From NCBI RefSeq assembly GCF_006715865.1, contig NZ_VFOA01000001.1:4083781-4147780 (forward strand): DNA of 64,000 nucleotides. Direction: 5' to 3'. Under the pieces are notes generated by a model. The model was given only the letters and a program-made list of their open reading frames with translations. It searched no databases and was not told the DNA's origin. The DNA is from Cellulomonas sp. SLBN-39. Its GTDB lineage: Bacteria; Actinomycetota; Actinomycetes; Actinomycetales; Cellulomonadaceae. Shown in pieces: positions 50,427-59,370 of this stretch. The translations under genes and the position numbers were made by a program. The first letter of the stretch is position 1; each line of letters starts with the position of its first letter.

Positions 50427-52952
50427 ATGAGGACCTGGACCGCCCACCGACGGACCCTGCTGGTCGCGGGTGCCGTGTGCCTCGCGCTCGTCCCGTCGGC
50501 GGCGCACGCCGAGCCCGCCCCGGTCGAGCGGACCTACCTGGTCACGGTCGACGCAGGATCGCAGGAAGAGGTCGTGGCGCGGCTGGAGCGGCTCGGGGCG
50601 GACCCGCAGCGGCAGTTCGACGAGGCGCTGGACGCCGTCGCCGTGCGGATGACCGCGGCGCAGGCCGCGGCGGCGGCGCAGCTGCCCGACGTCGGGACCG
50701 TCGCCGCGGACGCGACCTTCCGGGTGGCCGACACCCAGGCGGTGGACTCCGCGTGGGGGCTGGACCGGATCGACCAGCGCACGCTGCCGCTGGACCGGTC
50801 GTTCACCTACGACGCCCGGGCGGGTCTCGGGGTGCGCGTGTACGTCGTGGACACCGGGATCAGCCCGGACGCCGGGCTGGGCACCCGCCTCGTGGCGGGG
50901 TACTCCGCGATCGCGGACGGCCGCGGCACGACCGACTGCCACGGGCACGGCAGCCACGTGGCGGGCATCGTGGGCTCGACGCGCTGGGGCGTCGCCAAGG
51001 CGGCGACCCTGGTGCCGGTGCGCGTGCTCGGATGCACCGGGCAGGGGGCGACCACGGGCGTGGTGGCGGGCCTCGACTGGATCGCCAGCCACCACCCGGC
51101 CGGCACGCCCGGCGTGGTCAACATGTCGCTCGGCGGGCCGGCGTACGCAGCCGTCGACCAGGCGGTCGCCACGCTCGTCGCGCAGGGCCTCACCGTGGTC
51201 GTCGCCGCGGGCAACGCGAACGTGGACGCGTGCACCGTGTCGCCCGCGGCGGCGCCCTCGGCCCTGACGGTCGGCGCGACGGGCCAGGACGACGCACGCG
51301 CGTCGTTCTCGAACTTCGGCAGCTGCGTGGACCTGTTCGCCCCGGGCGTGCAGATCCCGTCGTCGTCGCCGACCAGCACGTCCGGCGCGGTCATGAGCGG
51401 GACGTCGCAGGCCTCGCCGCACGTGGCGGGCGCCGCGGCCCTGTACCTGGCGCAGGCGCCGTCCTCGACCCCGGCCCAGGTGCAGCTCGCGCTGCTCACG
51501 GCCGCGCAGCCCGTGGTCCGTGACGCCCGCTCGGCCTCGACCCTGCTGCTGCAGAGCGCCGTCTCCGCCTCGACCGCGCCGGTCACGGTGACCTCGACGG
51601 CCACGACCTCGTCGATCCGGCTGGCGTGGACGGCGGACGGGACCTTCTCGCGGTGGACCGTGCTCCGCCGCGTGGCCGGGACCAGCACGTGGCAGTCGAG
51701 CGTCGTGACCCGTCCGACCACGACGCTCTCCTCCCTCCCCGCCGGGACGGCGGTCGAGGTCGTGATCACCGGGATCGACGCGGTCGGGGTCACCGCGTCG
51801 ACGACGCTGACCACGAGCACGGCCGCGGCCCCGAGCGCGCCCGGCCTGACCGCGAGCGCGACCCTGCGCTCGGCACGTCTGACCTGGACCGCCCCGACCG
51901 TCTCCGCCCCGCTCGTGACGGGGTACACGGTGCAGCGGTCCACCAACGGGACGACGTGGACGACGGCGGCCGCGACCACCACGGCGGTGACGAGCGCGAC
52001 CGTCGCAGGGCTGGCTCCCGGGGCCCCGGTCTGGTTCCGGGTCTCGGCCGCCGCGGGCACGACGCCCGGTACGTGGTCGACGCCGCTGGCGGTGACGGCG
52101 GCGCCGGCACCCGGTGCGCCGACGGGCCTGGCGGTCACGGGCACGTCGGCCCGCACGGCCACCGTGTCCTGGGCGGCGCCGACGGTCTCGGCCGCGCACG
52201 TGCAGAAGTACGTCGTGCAGCGGAGCCTCGACGGGGTGACGTGGCGCTCCGTGCCGACGGCCACGCCCCTGGCGACGACGGCGACGCTGACGGCGCTGAC
52301 GCCGGGCACCGAGCACCTCGTGCGTGTGGCCGCGTGGGGCGAGGGCGTCACCGGCGCCTGGACGACACCCGTGCGCGCGACGACCCTGCCGCTGCCGAGC
52401 CAGCCTCTGGCGGTCGCTGCCAGCGCGACCATGCTGACGTCGACGGTCACGTGGGAGCCGCCGGCCGAGACCGGCGCCACCACGGGGTACCGGGTCTCCT
52501 GGTCGACGAACGGGCTGAGCTGGCGCACGCTCGACGTGGCGGCGGACGCACGCACCACGACGCTGGCGGGGCTGCGGCCGGGCACGGCCTACCAGGTGCG
52601 GGTCGCGGCCCGGGCCGACGGTCTGCTCGGTCCGTGGAGCGACGTCACCACCGTGACGACCGTCGTCGCCCCGACGGCGCCGCGCACGCTGACGGCCACC
52701 GGCCGCACGACGACGAGCCTGACGCTGACGTGGGCGCCGCCGGCCACGGGAGCCACGTCGGTCACGGCGTACCGGGTGGAGCGGTCGACCGACGGCGTGA
52801 CGTGGACGGCCACGACCGTGCCGCCGAGCACCACGCAGGTGACGCTGAGCGCCCTGCGTCGGGCGACGGCGTACCGGGTGCGCGTGTCGGCGGTGAGCCC
52901 TGAGGTCACCAGCCCGGCCGCCTCGTGGTCGGGCGCCACCAGCACGAGCTGA
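50427..52952 (+). CDS. secreted subtilisin-like serine protease with five fibronectin III domains
   Basis: An 841-residue secreted protease. A signal peptide ends near AAHA at residue 28; an inhibitor I9-type propeptide (TYLVTVDAGSQEEVVARLER) follows; the S8 domain has Asp142 (VYVVDTGIS), His174 (CHGHGSHVAG) and Ser327 (MSGTSQASPHVAG). From about residue 380, five fibronectin III modules follow, four starting with Pro-x-x-Pro-like linkers (PSAPGLTAS, PGAPTGLAV, PSQPLAVAA, PTAPRTLTA). No C-terminal anchor. It is an extracellular digestive enzyme, not a mycosin. ATG 50427. Confidence 0.93.
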   Translation: MRTWTAHRRTLLVAGAVCLALVPSAAHAEPAPVERTYLVTVDAGSQEEVVARLERLGADPQRQFDEALDAVAVRMTAAQAAAAAQLPDVGTVAADATFRVADTQAVDSAWGLDRIDQRTLPLDRSFTYDARAGLGVRVYVVDTGISPDAGLGTRLVAGYSAIADGRGTTDCHGHGSHVAGIVGSTRWGVAKAATLVPVRVLGCTGQGATTGVVAGLDWIASHHPAGTPGVVNMSLGGPAYAAVDQAVATLVAQGLTVVVAAGNANVDACTVSPAAAPSALTVGATGQDDARASFSNFGSCVDLFAPGVQIPSSSPTSTSGAVMSGTSQASPHVAGAAALYLAQAPSSTPAQVQLALLTAAQPVVRDARSASTLLLQSAVSASTAPVTVTSTATTSSIRLAWTADGTFSRWTVLRRVAGTSTWQSSVVTRPTTTLSSLPAGTAVEVVITGIDAVGVTASTTLTTSTAAAPSAPGLTASATLRSARLTWTAPTVSAPLVTGYTVQRSTNGTTWTTAAATTTAVTSATVAGLAPGAPVWFRVSAAAGTTPGTWSTPLAVTAAPAPGAPTGLAVTGTSARTATVSWAAPTVSAAHVQKYVVQRSLDGVTWRSVPTATPLATTATLTALTPGTEHLVRVAAWGEGVTGAWTTPVRATTLPLPSQPLAVAASATMLTSTVTWEPPAETGATTGYRVSWSTNGLSWRTLDVAADARTTTLAGLRPGTAYQVRVAARADGLLGPWSDVTTVTTVVAPTAPRTLTATGRTTTSLTLTWAPPATGATSVTAYRVERSTDGVTWTATTVPPSTTQVTLSALRRATAYRVRVSAVSPEVTSPAASWSGATSTS

Positions 52953-53015
52953 CGCACCGCGGCCGCACCGGTCCCGCGCACCGGGGCCGGTGCGGTCGCG
53001 TGTCCGCATCGCCTC

Positions 53016-53045
53016 TTTACATCGTTAGAGAACGACCGCTACGGT
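53016..53045 (+). promoter_or_regulatory. candidate promoter/operator of the GH43 gene
   Basis: TTTACA (53016-53021) and TACGGT (53040-53045) are 18 bases apart. Between them lies the perfect inverted repeat TCGTT-AGAG-AACGA (53022-53035). This is the only AT-rich patch between the protease and GH43 genes. A LacI- or GntR-type sugar repressor is a reasonable guess. Confidence 0.5.
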
Positions 53046-53128
53046 CAGCGCGAGCCCGAGCACCGGGGCGACGTGCGCCGTCGTCCCCGCGGGCCCCCCT
53101 GCGTCCAGCGCTGCACCAGGAGACCCTC

Positions 53129-55558
53129 GTGAGCACCAGAACGACCCGTCGTGCCGGGCGCCTCGTCGCCCTGACCCTCGCCGCCGCACTCACGTGCACC
53201 GGCGCGGCCTCCGCGAGCGCCGGCCCGCCGAAGGCCCCCGCCCCACCGACCCCGACGTTCGCCGACGCGACCGTGCACGACCCGTCGGTGGTCGTCGCCG
53301 ACGACGAGCTGTGGGTGTTCGGCTCGCACCTGCAGGTCGCGAAGACCGACGACCTCATGGCCTGGGAGCAGGTCGCGTCGGGCGTCTCGGCGGACAACCC
53401 GATCTTCGACGACGTGCTGACCGAGCTCGCCGAGACGTTCGCGTGGGCGCAGACCGACACGCTGTGGGCGGCGGACGTCATCCAGCTCGCCGACGGCAGG
53501 TTCTACATGTACTACAACGCCTGCAAGGGCGACTCGCCCCGGTCCGCGCTGGGCGTCGCCGTGGCCGACGACGTCGACGGCCCCTACGAGGACCTGGGGA
53601 TCGTGCTGCGCTCGGGCATGTGGGACGAGACCAGCGAGGACGGCACCGTCTACGACGCGCGCGTGCACCCCAACGTCGTCGACCCGGACGTCTTCTACGA
53701 CGCCGAGGGCGACCTGTGGATGGTCTACGGCTCGTACTCCGGCGGCATCTTCATCCTCGAGCTCGACCCGACGACGGGCCTGCCGCTGCCCGGCCAGGGC
53801 TACGGCGAGCACCTCGTGGGCGGCAACCACAGCCGCATCGAGGCGCCCAACGTCATGTACGACGAGGGCACCGGGTACTACTACCTGTTCCTGTCGTTCG
53901 GCGGCCTGGACGCCACGGGCGGCTACAACGTCCGCGTCGCGCGCTCGGAGAACCCCGACGGCCCGTACGTCGACGCCGAGGGCAACCTCATGAGCGACGT
54001 GAAGGCCGACCCGAGCCTGCCGCTGTTCGACGACGCGTCGATCGCGCCCTACGGCGTCAAGGTGATGGGCAGCTACGTGTTCCAGCGGGAGGTCGGCGAC
54101 CCGGGCAGCGGCCCGGGCGTCGGGTACGTCTCCCCCGGGCACAACTCGACGTACGTCGACGAGGCCACGGGGAGGAAGTTCCTCGTCTTCCACACCCGGT
54201 TCCCCGAGCAGGGCGAGACGCACAACGTGCGGGTGCACGAGATGTTCCTGAACAGTGCGGGCTGGCCCGTCGTGGCGCCGTACCGGTACGCGGCTGACGG
54301 CTCCACGCCCGCACCGCTGGCCACGACCGCGTCGACGACGCGCCGGACGCAGGCACCTTCGACGAGGATCACGCGCGACGCCGCGGCCGGTCGGTACGCC
54401 CTGGTCGACCACGGCAAGGACATCAACACCACGGCCACGCGGGCCGTCACGGTCACGCTGGAGAAGAACGGCAAGGTCACCGGCGCGCTCACCGGTCGGT
54501 GGAGCCTGCAGGGCAAGAACCGCGCCCGCGTCGTGGCCGGCGGCCAGACGTACGACGGCGTGTTCACCCGCCAGTGGGAGCCCGACCGGCAGGCGTGGGT
54601 CGTGACGTTCACCGTCCAGTCGAGCGCGGGCGTGTCGCTGTGGGGCACGCGGGTCGACCCGATGTCGGCGAAGCAGGCCGTCGCCGCGGTGGTCGCGGAC
54701 CTCGACCTCGGGGACACCTCGGCGGTCGTCGCCGACCTCGACCTGCCGACCGTCGGCACCAACGGCGTCACGATCGCGTGGGCGTCGGACGACCCGGCCG
54801 TCGTCTCGACGACCGGGGAGGTCACGCGCCCCGAGCACGGGGCGGGCGACGCGACCGTGACCCTCACCGCCACGATCACCAAGGACCGCCGCACCGCGAC
54901 CGCGACGTTCACCGTCACGGTGCTGGAGCGGACCGCCGGCGGCACGATCGGGGCCTGGTCGTTCGAGGACGACCTCGCCGAGGCCACGGGCGCGCTGCCC
55001 GCGGCGACCGTCACCGGCAACCGCATCGACGCCGCCGGCGGCACCGTCACGTACGTCGACGGCGTGCGGGGCAGGGCCGTGCACCTCGACGGCGCCAGCG
55101 GCGTGCGCCTGCCCGACGGTCTGATCAGCGGTGCCACCTACTCGGTGGCGATGTGGCTGCGCCCCGACCAGCTCACGCAGTTCTCGTCCGCATTCTTCGG
55201 CGCGCGCGACGCGAACAGCTGGGTCAGCGTCGTCCCGTACGGCCACGACGGCGTCGGCGGCGACACCATGGTCTGGTCCGGCTCCACCTGGTACGACGCC
55301 GGTGCGGGCCGCCAGATCCCCGCCGGTGAGTGGAGCCACGTCGCGCTCACGGTCGACTCGGGCGACGTCACGGTCTACCTCGACGGCGTCGAGGCCTTCA
55401 CCGGCACCGGTTTCCCCGACGTGTTCACCACGACGACGGGCTCCTTCGCCCTCGGCGTGAACTGGTGGGACGCCCCGTTCGCAGGCGACGTCGACGAGCT
55501 CTCGGTGCACGGCTCGGCCCTCACGGCCGACGAGGTCGCCGCCCTCGCGACCCGCTGA
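53129..55558 (+). CDS. secreted modular GH43 glycoside hydrolase (arabinanase-like)
   Basis: An 809-residue secreted enzyme. After a signal peptide (cleavage near ASASAG at residue 30) comes a GH43 five-bladed propeller with base Asp51 (TVHDPSVVVAD), Asp in NVVDPDVFYD and acid Glu in NHSRIEAPNVMYDEG. A beta-domain (about 415-510) follows, then a bacterial Ig-like domain (IAWASDDPAVVSTTGEVTRP) and a LamG/concanavalin-like domain (YSVAMWLRPDQLTQFSSAFF, GEWSHVALTVDSGDVTVYLD). Likely substrate is arabinan or arabinoxylan. GTG 53129 has AGGAG upstream. An operator-like repeat precedes it. Confidence 0.92.
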   Translation: MSTRTTRRAGRLVALTLAAALTCTGAASASAGPPKAPAPPTPTFADATVHDPSVVVADDELWVFGSHLQVAKTDDLMAWEQVASGVSADNPIFDDVLTELAETFAWAQTDTLWAADVIQLADGRFYMYYNACKGDSPRSALGVAVADDVDGPYEDLGIVLRSGMWDETSEDGTVYDARVHPNVVDPDVFYDAEGDLWMVYGSYSGGIFILELDPTTGLPLPGQGYGEHLVGGNHSRIEAPNVMYDEGTGYYYLFLSFGGLDATGGYNVRVARSENPDGPYVDAEGNLMSDVKADPSLPLFDDASIAPYGVKVMGSYVFQREVGDPGSGPGVGYVSPGHNSTYVDEATGRKFLVFHTRFPEQGETHNVRVHEMFLNSAGWPVVAPYRYAADGSTPAPLATTASTTRRTQAPSTRITRDAAAGRYALVDHGKDINTTATRAVTVTLEKNGKVTGALTGRWSLQGKNRARVVAGGQTYDGVFTRQWEPDRQAWVVTFTVQSSAGVSLWGTRVDPMSAKQAVAAVVADLDLGDTSAVVADLDLPTVGTNGVTIAWASDDPAVVSTTGEVTRPEHGAGDATVTLTATITKDRRTATATFTVTVLERTAGGTIGAWSFEDDLAEATGALPAATVTGNRIDAAGGTVTYVDGVRGRAVHLDGASGVRLPDGLISGATYSVAMWLRPDQLTQFSSAFFGARDANSWVSVVPYGHDGVGGDTMVWSGSTWYDAGAGRQIPAGEWSHVALTVDSGDVTVYLDGVEAFTGTGFPDVFTTTTGSFALGVNWWDAPFAGDVDELSVHGSALTADEVAALATR

Positions 55559-55564
55559 CCACCC

Positions 55565-55599
55565 CGACGGGCCGCGCCTCCCGGAGGCGCGGCCCGTCG
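55565..55599. terminator. bidirectional terminator after GH43 gene
   Basis: CGACGGGCCGCGCCT (55565-55579) pairs exactly with AGGCGCGGCCCGTCG (55585-55599), 15 bp with a five-base loop, between the convergent genes ending at 55558 and 55614. Confidence 0.8.
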
Positions 55600-55613
55600 C
55601 TGGCGCAGATGCC

Positions 55614-56114
55614 CTACGTGTCGTACCCGAGCCCGTCCCAGGGCGCGTAGTACGCGATGAAGTCGCCCGGCGCGACGGTGACGACGTCCGTACCGTCGTC
55701 GTACCGGCCGACCTCCCACCCGAAGGTCACACCGTCGACGACGCGGGTGAACGGCTCGACCTCGACGGGCTCCAGCACGTAGTCACCCAGCCCTGCGAGC
55801 CGCGCCGCGACGAGCCGCTCCGCACCCGCCGGTCCCGCCTGGCCCGGTGGCAGCCCGTCCGCGCGCTGCACCTCGTCGACCAGCACCTCGTCGAAGGTGC
55901 CGTCGGCGTGCCACAGGAACAGACCGACGTACGAGGCGCCATCAGGCGCGGGGTCGAAGAACTCCTCGCTGAGGAAGAACCTGCGCCCGTCCTCGGCAGT
56001 GCCCGCGTACGGCACGTGGTAGTCGTCGGGGACGATCGTGAAGCGCGCGGGCGGTCCGGGCGCGACCTGGCGCACCGGGACCCGCTGCCTGCGCCAGCGC
56101 GCGAAGACGTTCAT
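55614..56114 (-). CDS. unknown 166-residue protein
   Basis: A soluble protein without a recognised family. A basic start (NVFARWRRQRVPVRQ) precedes a strand-rich body with FTIVPDDYHVPYAGTAEDGR, RRFFLSEEFFDP and YVGLFLWHADGTFDEVLVDE, ending FGWEVGRYDDGTDVVTVAPG. The ATG at 56114 begins a full-length open frame with normal high-GC codon use, so it is very likely a real gene. It faces the GH43 gene and diverges from the small membrane protein at 56207. Confidence 0.75.
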   Translation of the reverse strand: MNVFARWRRQRVPVRQVAPGPPARFTIVPDDYHVPYAGTAEDGRRFFLSEEFFDPAPDGASYVGLFLWHADGTFDEVLVDEVQRADGLPPGQAGPAGAERLVAARLAGLGDYVLEPVEVEPFTRVVDGVTFGWEVGRYDDGTDVVTVAPGDFIAYYAPWDGLGYDT

Positions 56115-56206
56115 GACCGGAACGTAGCGAGGACCGGGGACACAGGGCTGCCCACGCCTCGGCGAGGCGTAGCCCGCGAGCCCGCGGCACCGCGATACTC
56201 ACGCCC

Positions 56207-56740
56207 ATGACGCAGCCGATGCCTGCCGGGCCCGTGCCCACCCCCGTGAAGCCGCAGGTGCCCCTGACGGTCCCGAGCCCCGCCGACCGGGCCGCGCTCG
56301 TCGCCGTCTGGGCGCTGCCGCTGCTCGCCGTCGCGGTCAAGCTGACCGTGCCCGGCTGGATCGTCGTCATCATCATCCTGTGGTCGCCGGTGATCCTGGC
56401 CGTCCTCGCGGCCGGCATCGTCACGTTCGCCTCGACGTTCCGTCGCCGCAGCCGCGTCCGCGCGGCGCTCGGCACCGTCCCACCCGTCTACCACGTGCTC
56501 GCCTGGGTGTGGGGTGCGGTGTTCGTCGTCGCCGCAGCCGTGGTCGCGGACGGCGGCGACGTCGGCGGCTGGTCGTCTCCGCTGCTGAAGATCACGGGCC
56601 TCGTCGAGCCCGACTGGTACGACGCCTTCGCCGGCCCGGTCCTCACGGCGTGCATGGTCGCGGCCGTCGGCATCCCCGTCGCGACCTGGATCCTGCGCAT
56701 CCGCCACCGCCCCCGCACGGCCGCACTCCCGCAGGCGTGA
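56207..56740 (+). CDS. small unknown membrane protein
   Basis: A 177-residue protein with a Pro-rich cytoplasmic start and four hydrophobic segments: LVAVWALPLLAVAVKLTVPG, WIVVIIILWSPVILAVLAAG, VLAWVWGAVFVVAAAVVA and VLTACMVAAVGIPVATWIL. No family recognised. Codon use is native. ATG 56207; the gene ends 52 bases before the 3' end of the opposite-strand tRNA-Pro. Confidence 0.75.
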   Translation: MTQPMPAGPVPTPVKPQVPLTVPSPADRAALVAVWALPLLAVAVKLTVPGWIVVIIILWSPVILAVLAAGIVTFASTFRRRSRVRAALGTVPPVYHVLAWVWGAVFVVAAAVVADGGDVGGWSSPLLKITGLVEPDWYDAFAGPVLTACMVAAVGIPVATWILRIRHRPRTAALPQA

Positions 56741-56791
56741 ACGTGCAGCTCAGCCGCTGAGCGCGCACGGGGGCGCCATGTGGCGGCACCA

Positions 56792-56865
56792 CGTCGGGGT
56801 GGCGGGATTCGAACCCACGACCTTCCGCTCCCAAAGCGGACGCGCTACCAACCTGCGCCACACCC
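56792..56865 (-). tRNA. tRNA-Pro(TGG)
   Basis: A 74-base cloverleaf on the minus strand: acceptor CGGGGTG/CACCCCG, anticodon stem TCCGC/GCGGA with loop TTTGGGA, anticodon TGG with G at position 37 as expected for Pro, and T-loop GGTTCGAATCC. CCA not encoded. Confidence 0.95.
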
Positions 56866-56903
56866 CGCGGACCGTCGGGCGGTTGCCCGGCAGACCGCGA
56901 CCA

Positions 56904-56942
56904 CCCTACCGGCGCCGGCGCCGGGGCCCGGCGCCGGTAGGG
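56904..56942 (-). terminator. terminator after the DUF1801 gene
   Basis: CCCTACCGGCGCCGG (56904-56918) pairs exactly with CCGGCGCCGGTAGGG (56928-56942), 15 bp with a nine-base loop, between the DUF1801 stop at 56964 and tRNA-Pro, both on the minus strand. Confidence 0.7.
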
Positions 56943-56963
56943 GCGGGCCCGCGGGCCTGCGGC

Positions 56964-57422
56964 TCAGCCGGCGGCGCGGCGCAGGAGGTCGACGAGCCGC
57001 TCCTCGACGGCCGGGGTGATCTCGGTCAGGGCGAACCCGGTGGGCCACATCGGACCGTCGTCGAGCGTGGCGACGTCGTTGAAGCCGAGGGTCGCGTAGC
57101 GGGCCGTGAACTTGTCGGCGCCCTGGAAGAAGCACAGGACCTTGTCGCCCCGGGCGTACGCGGGCATGCCGTACCAGGTGCGGGGGGCGAGCTCCGGGGC
57201 GTGCGTGCGCACGAGGGTGTGGACGCGCTCGGCCAGCACACGGTCCGCGTCGGGCATCTCGGCGATCTTCGCGAGCACCTCGGCCTCCTGCTCGGCGGCC
57301 TTCGCGGCCTTCCCGCCGCGCCGCGCCTGGGCGCGCACCTCGGCGGCGCGCTCCTTCATGGCGGCCCGCTCCTGCGCGGTGAAGCCCTCGGCGGTGGCGT
57401 CGGTCGTCGTGGTCCTGGCCAT
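56964..57422 (-). CDS. DUF1801 (YdhG/iron-chaperone-like) protein
   Basis: A 152-residue protein. The N-terminal half is a charged Ala/Glu/Lys helix region with GGKAAKAAEQEAEVLAKIAE. The C-terminal half is the DUF1801 fold: HTLVRTHAPELAPRTWYGMP, AYARGDKVLCFFQGADKFTA and PTGFALTEITPAVEERLVD. Relatives include the frataxin-like iron chaperones of Bacillus, but most DUF1801 proteins have no tested role. ATG 57422. Single gene ending at its own hairpin. Confidence 0.85.
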   Translation of the reverse strand: MARTTTTDATAEGFTAQERAAMKERAAEVRAQARRGGKAAKAAEQEAEVLAKIAEMPDADRVLAERVHTLVRTHAPELAPRTWYGMPAYARGDKVLCFFQGADKFTARYATLGFNDVATLDDGPMWPTGFALTEITPAVEERLVDLLRRAAG

Positions 57423-57585
57423 GGCTGTCCCCTGTCGTCGTCGGTCCTGCCGAGCGTAGGGACGGGTGCGCGGAGGCGGCTTCTCGGAAACTGACGGATG
57501 CCGCCCGGGCGCCCGTGGTGACGTCGGTCACACCGGGGACGGGTGTCCTCCCCGTGAGCCACGCCGGCGTGATGGGGTGGTGGCC

Positions 57586-58239
57586 GTGACGACGACGTTC
57601 CTCCAGGCGGGCGACCGCGTGCTCCTGACCGGCGACTCCATCACCGACTGGGGGCGCGACCGCGACCAGCCCGACAGCCCGTGGGCGCTGGGGCACGGGT
57701 ACGCCGGCATCGTGGCGGCCCTCGCCGGGGCGCGGCGGCCGGACCTCGGCCTGACGTTCCACAACCGCGGCATCGGCGGCGACACCACGCGGATGCTGCG
57801 CGAGCGGTGGGAGCAGGACGCGCTGGCGCTCGAGCCGACCGTGGTGTCCGTGCTCGTCGGGATCAACGACACGTGGCGCCGGTACGACGGAGGCACGGTG
57901 ACGGGCGTCGAGGAGTACGAGGAGCACTACCGGGCGATCCTCGACGCCACGCGCGAGCGGCTGGGCGCCCGCCTCGTGCTGGTCGAGCCGTTCGTGCTGC
58001 CCGTCCTGCCCGGGCAGGAGGCGTGGCGCGAGGACCTGGACCCGCGCATCCACGTGGTGCGGCGCCTGGCGGTGGAGCACGGTGCCGTGCTGGTGCCCGC
58101 GGACGGCCTGTTCGCCGCGGCCGCGACCCGCGCTCCCGCGGACCGGTGGGCCTTCGACGGCGTGCACCCCACGCCCGCGGGGCACGGGCTGCTGGCCGAG
58201 GCGTGGCTGGGCGCCGTCGGGCTCGCCGCACCGCGCTGA
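57586..58239 (+). CDS. SGNH/GDSL hydrolase
   Basis: A 217-residue esterase-type enzyme, cytoplasmic by lack of signal. Block I is VLLTGDSITDWGRD (Ser near 19), block II carries NRGIGGDTT (Gly), block III VLVGINDTWR (Asn) and block V FDGVHPTPAGH (Asp and His). All four SGNH blocks are therefore intact. Likely a carbohydrate esterase or lysophospholipase-like enzyme. Three in-frame GTGs (57577, 57580, 57586) are possible starts; 57586 has the best spacing from GGGG. Confidence 0.88.
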   Translation: MTTTFLQAGDRVLLTGDSITDWGRDRDQPDSPWALGHGYAGIVAALAGARRPDLGLTFHNRGIGGDTTRMLRERWEQDALALEPTVVSVLVGINDTWRRYDGGTVTGVEEYEEHYRAILDATRERLGARLVLVEPFVLPVLPGQEAWREDLDPRIHVVRRLAVEHGAVLVPADGLFAAAATRAPADRWAFDGVHPTPAGHGLLAEAWLGAVGLAAPR

Positions 58240-58405
58240 CCTGCGACGTCACCGGCCGGTGGTGTCATCGGCACTGAGACGGCAGACATCACCCCGCGCC
58301 AGCCGATACGTCTCAGCGGGATGCTTCAGATCGGCGCACGCCCGGCCGATCCCCTCGGTACGCTCGCGCGGCGCACGGCCCGCGGCGGGACCCGCGGAGA
58401 CCACC

Positions 58406-58678
58406 ATGAGCACCACGACGAGCGCGCCGACGGAGCCGATCTGCCCGGCCCCGGACGTGCCCGCCGTGCTGCGCGGCACCGACCGGGCCACCGGCACCAC
58501 CGGCACGTGGCACCTGCGGGCCGTGCCGACGGACGGCGCCACGTGCAGCTGGGTCGTCGAGCACGTGGGCGGCCACATCATGTCCGAGGCCGTGTGGATG
58601 CAGACGCACCGCGACGTCGACGTGGTCGACCAGGCGCACGTCCTGGCCCTGCTCGCCCGCGTCGACCCCTGCTGCTGA
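58406..58678 (+). CDS. small unknown protein
   Basis: A 90-residue protein beginning MSTTTSAPTEPICPAPDVPA, with GTWHLRAVPTDGATCSWVVE and ending in DPCC. Short strands and three to four Cys could bind metal or form a disulfide, but no family is recognised. The ATG at 58406 follows GGAGACC. Native codon use. It converges on mgsA. Confidence 0.6.
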   Translation: MSTTTSAPTEPICPAPDVPAVLRGTDRATGTTGTWHLRAVPTDGATCSWVVEHVGGHIMSEAVWMQTHRDVDVVDQAHVLALLARVDPCC

Positions 58679-58702
58679 GCCGACCGGCGCCCGGCCGAGC
58701 CG

Positions 58703-59155
58703 TCAGACGGGCCCGCCGGCCGTGTGGTCCCACGCGCGCGGCGTGAACTCGGGCCGGTTGCGCGCGTAGTCCTCGCGGAAGACCGGCGAGGAGATGAGCA
58801 TGTCGGCCGTCGCGGCGTTGCACGCCATCGGCACGTTCCACAGCGCACCCAGGCGCAGCAGGGCCTTGACGTCGGGGTCGTGCGGCTGGGCCTCGAGCGG
58901 GTCCCAGAAGAAGATCAGCATGTCGATCTCGCCCTCGGCGATCTTCGCGCCGATCTGCTGGTCGCCGCCGACCGGCCCGGACAGCAGGCGGTGGACCTCC
59001 AGGCCCAGCTCGTAGGCCAGGATCGTCCCGGTCGTACCGGTCGCCCACAGCCGGTGGTGGGACAGGGTGCCGCGGTTGAACTCCGCCCAGCGGACCAGGT
59101 CCACCTTCTTGTTGTCGTGCGCGACCAGCGCGATGGAGTGTCGGATCGCATGCAT
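58703..59155 (-). CDS. mgsA: methylglyoxal synthase
   Basis: A 150-residue MgsA, converting dihydroxyacetone phosphate to methylglyoxal and phosphate. ALVAHDNKKVDLVRWAEF, ATGTTGTILAYELGLEVHRL, SGPVGGDQQIGAKIAEGEID and MLIFFWDPLEAQPHDPDVKA carry the phosphate-binding and catalytic Asp/His residues. Length equals that of the E. coli enzyme (152). ATG 59155 starts MHAIRHSIAL; AAGGGG precedes it. Regulation is usually allosteric by phosphate. No aldehyde-detoxifying gene is adjacent. Confidence 0.94.
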   Translation of the reverse strand: MHAIRHSIALVAHDNKKVDLVRWAEFNRGTLSHHRLWATGTTGTILAYELGLEVHRLLSGPVGGDQQIGAKIAEGEIDMLIFFWDPLEAQPHDPDVKALLRLGALWNVPMACNAATADMLISSPVFREDYARNRPEFTPRAWDHTAGGPV

Positions 59156-59255
59156 GGGGGACCCCTTTGCCGTCGGCCCCTGCCCTCGCATCGTAGGCGC
59201 CGGGCAGGTCCGCCGACCGGGTGACGTCTGCCGTGTCCACGGACGGCGGGCATCT

Positions 59256-59285
59256 TTGCGGCCCCCCGCGCGTTGGCGGTAGCGT
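59256..59285 (+). promoter_or_regulatory. candidate promoter of the cys leader-cysK transcript
   Basis: TTGCGG (59256-59261) and TAGCGT (59280-59285) are 18 bases apart, fitting TTGNNN/TANNNT patterns of actinobacterial housekeeping promoters. It would start RNA near 59292, about 80 bases before the leader ORF. Confidence 0.4.
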
Positions 59286-59370
59286 CGGCCGACGACGAGT
59301 CGACCGTGGCCCCGCCGGGCCGGTCCCGGCGGGCAGCACGCCCGTCGACGAGGAGGAGGGGGCGCGAGCG

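Noticed and set aside
50427..52952. Subtilase as the mycosin of the T7SS
   Set aside because: It lies 27 kb away, has fibronectin III repeats and lacks a C-terminal membrane anchor.
58406..58678. Cysteine leader peptide ending in CC
   Set aside because: It is 90 codons long, the two Cys follow an ordinary protein sequence and the next gene is on the opposite strand.
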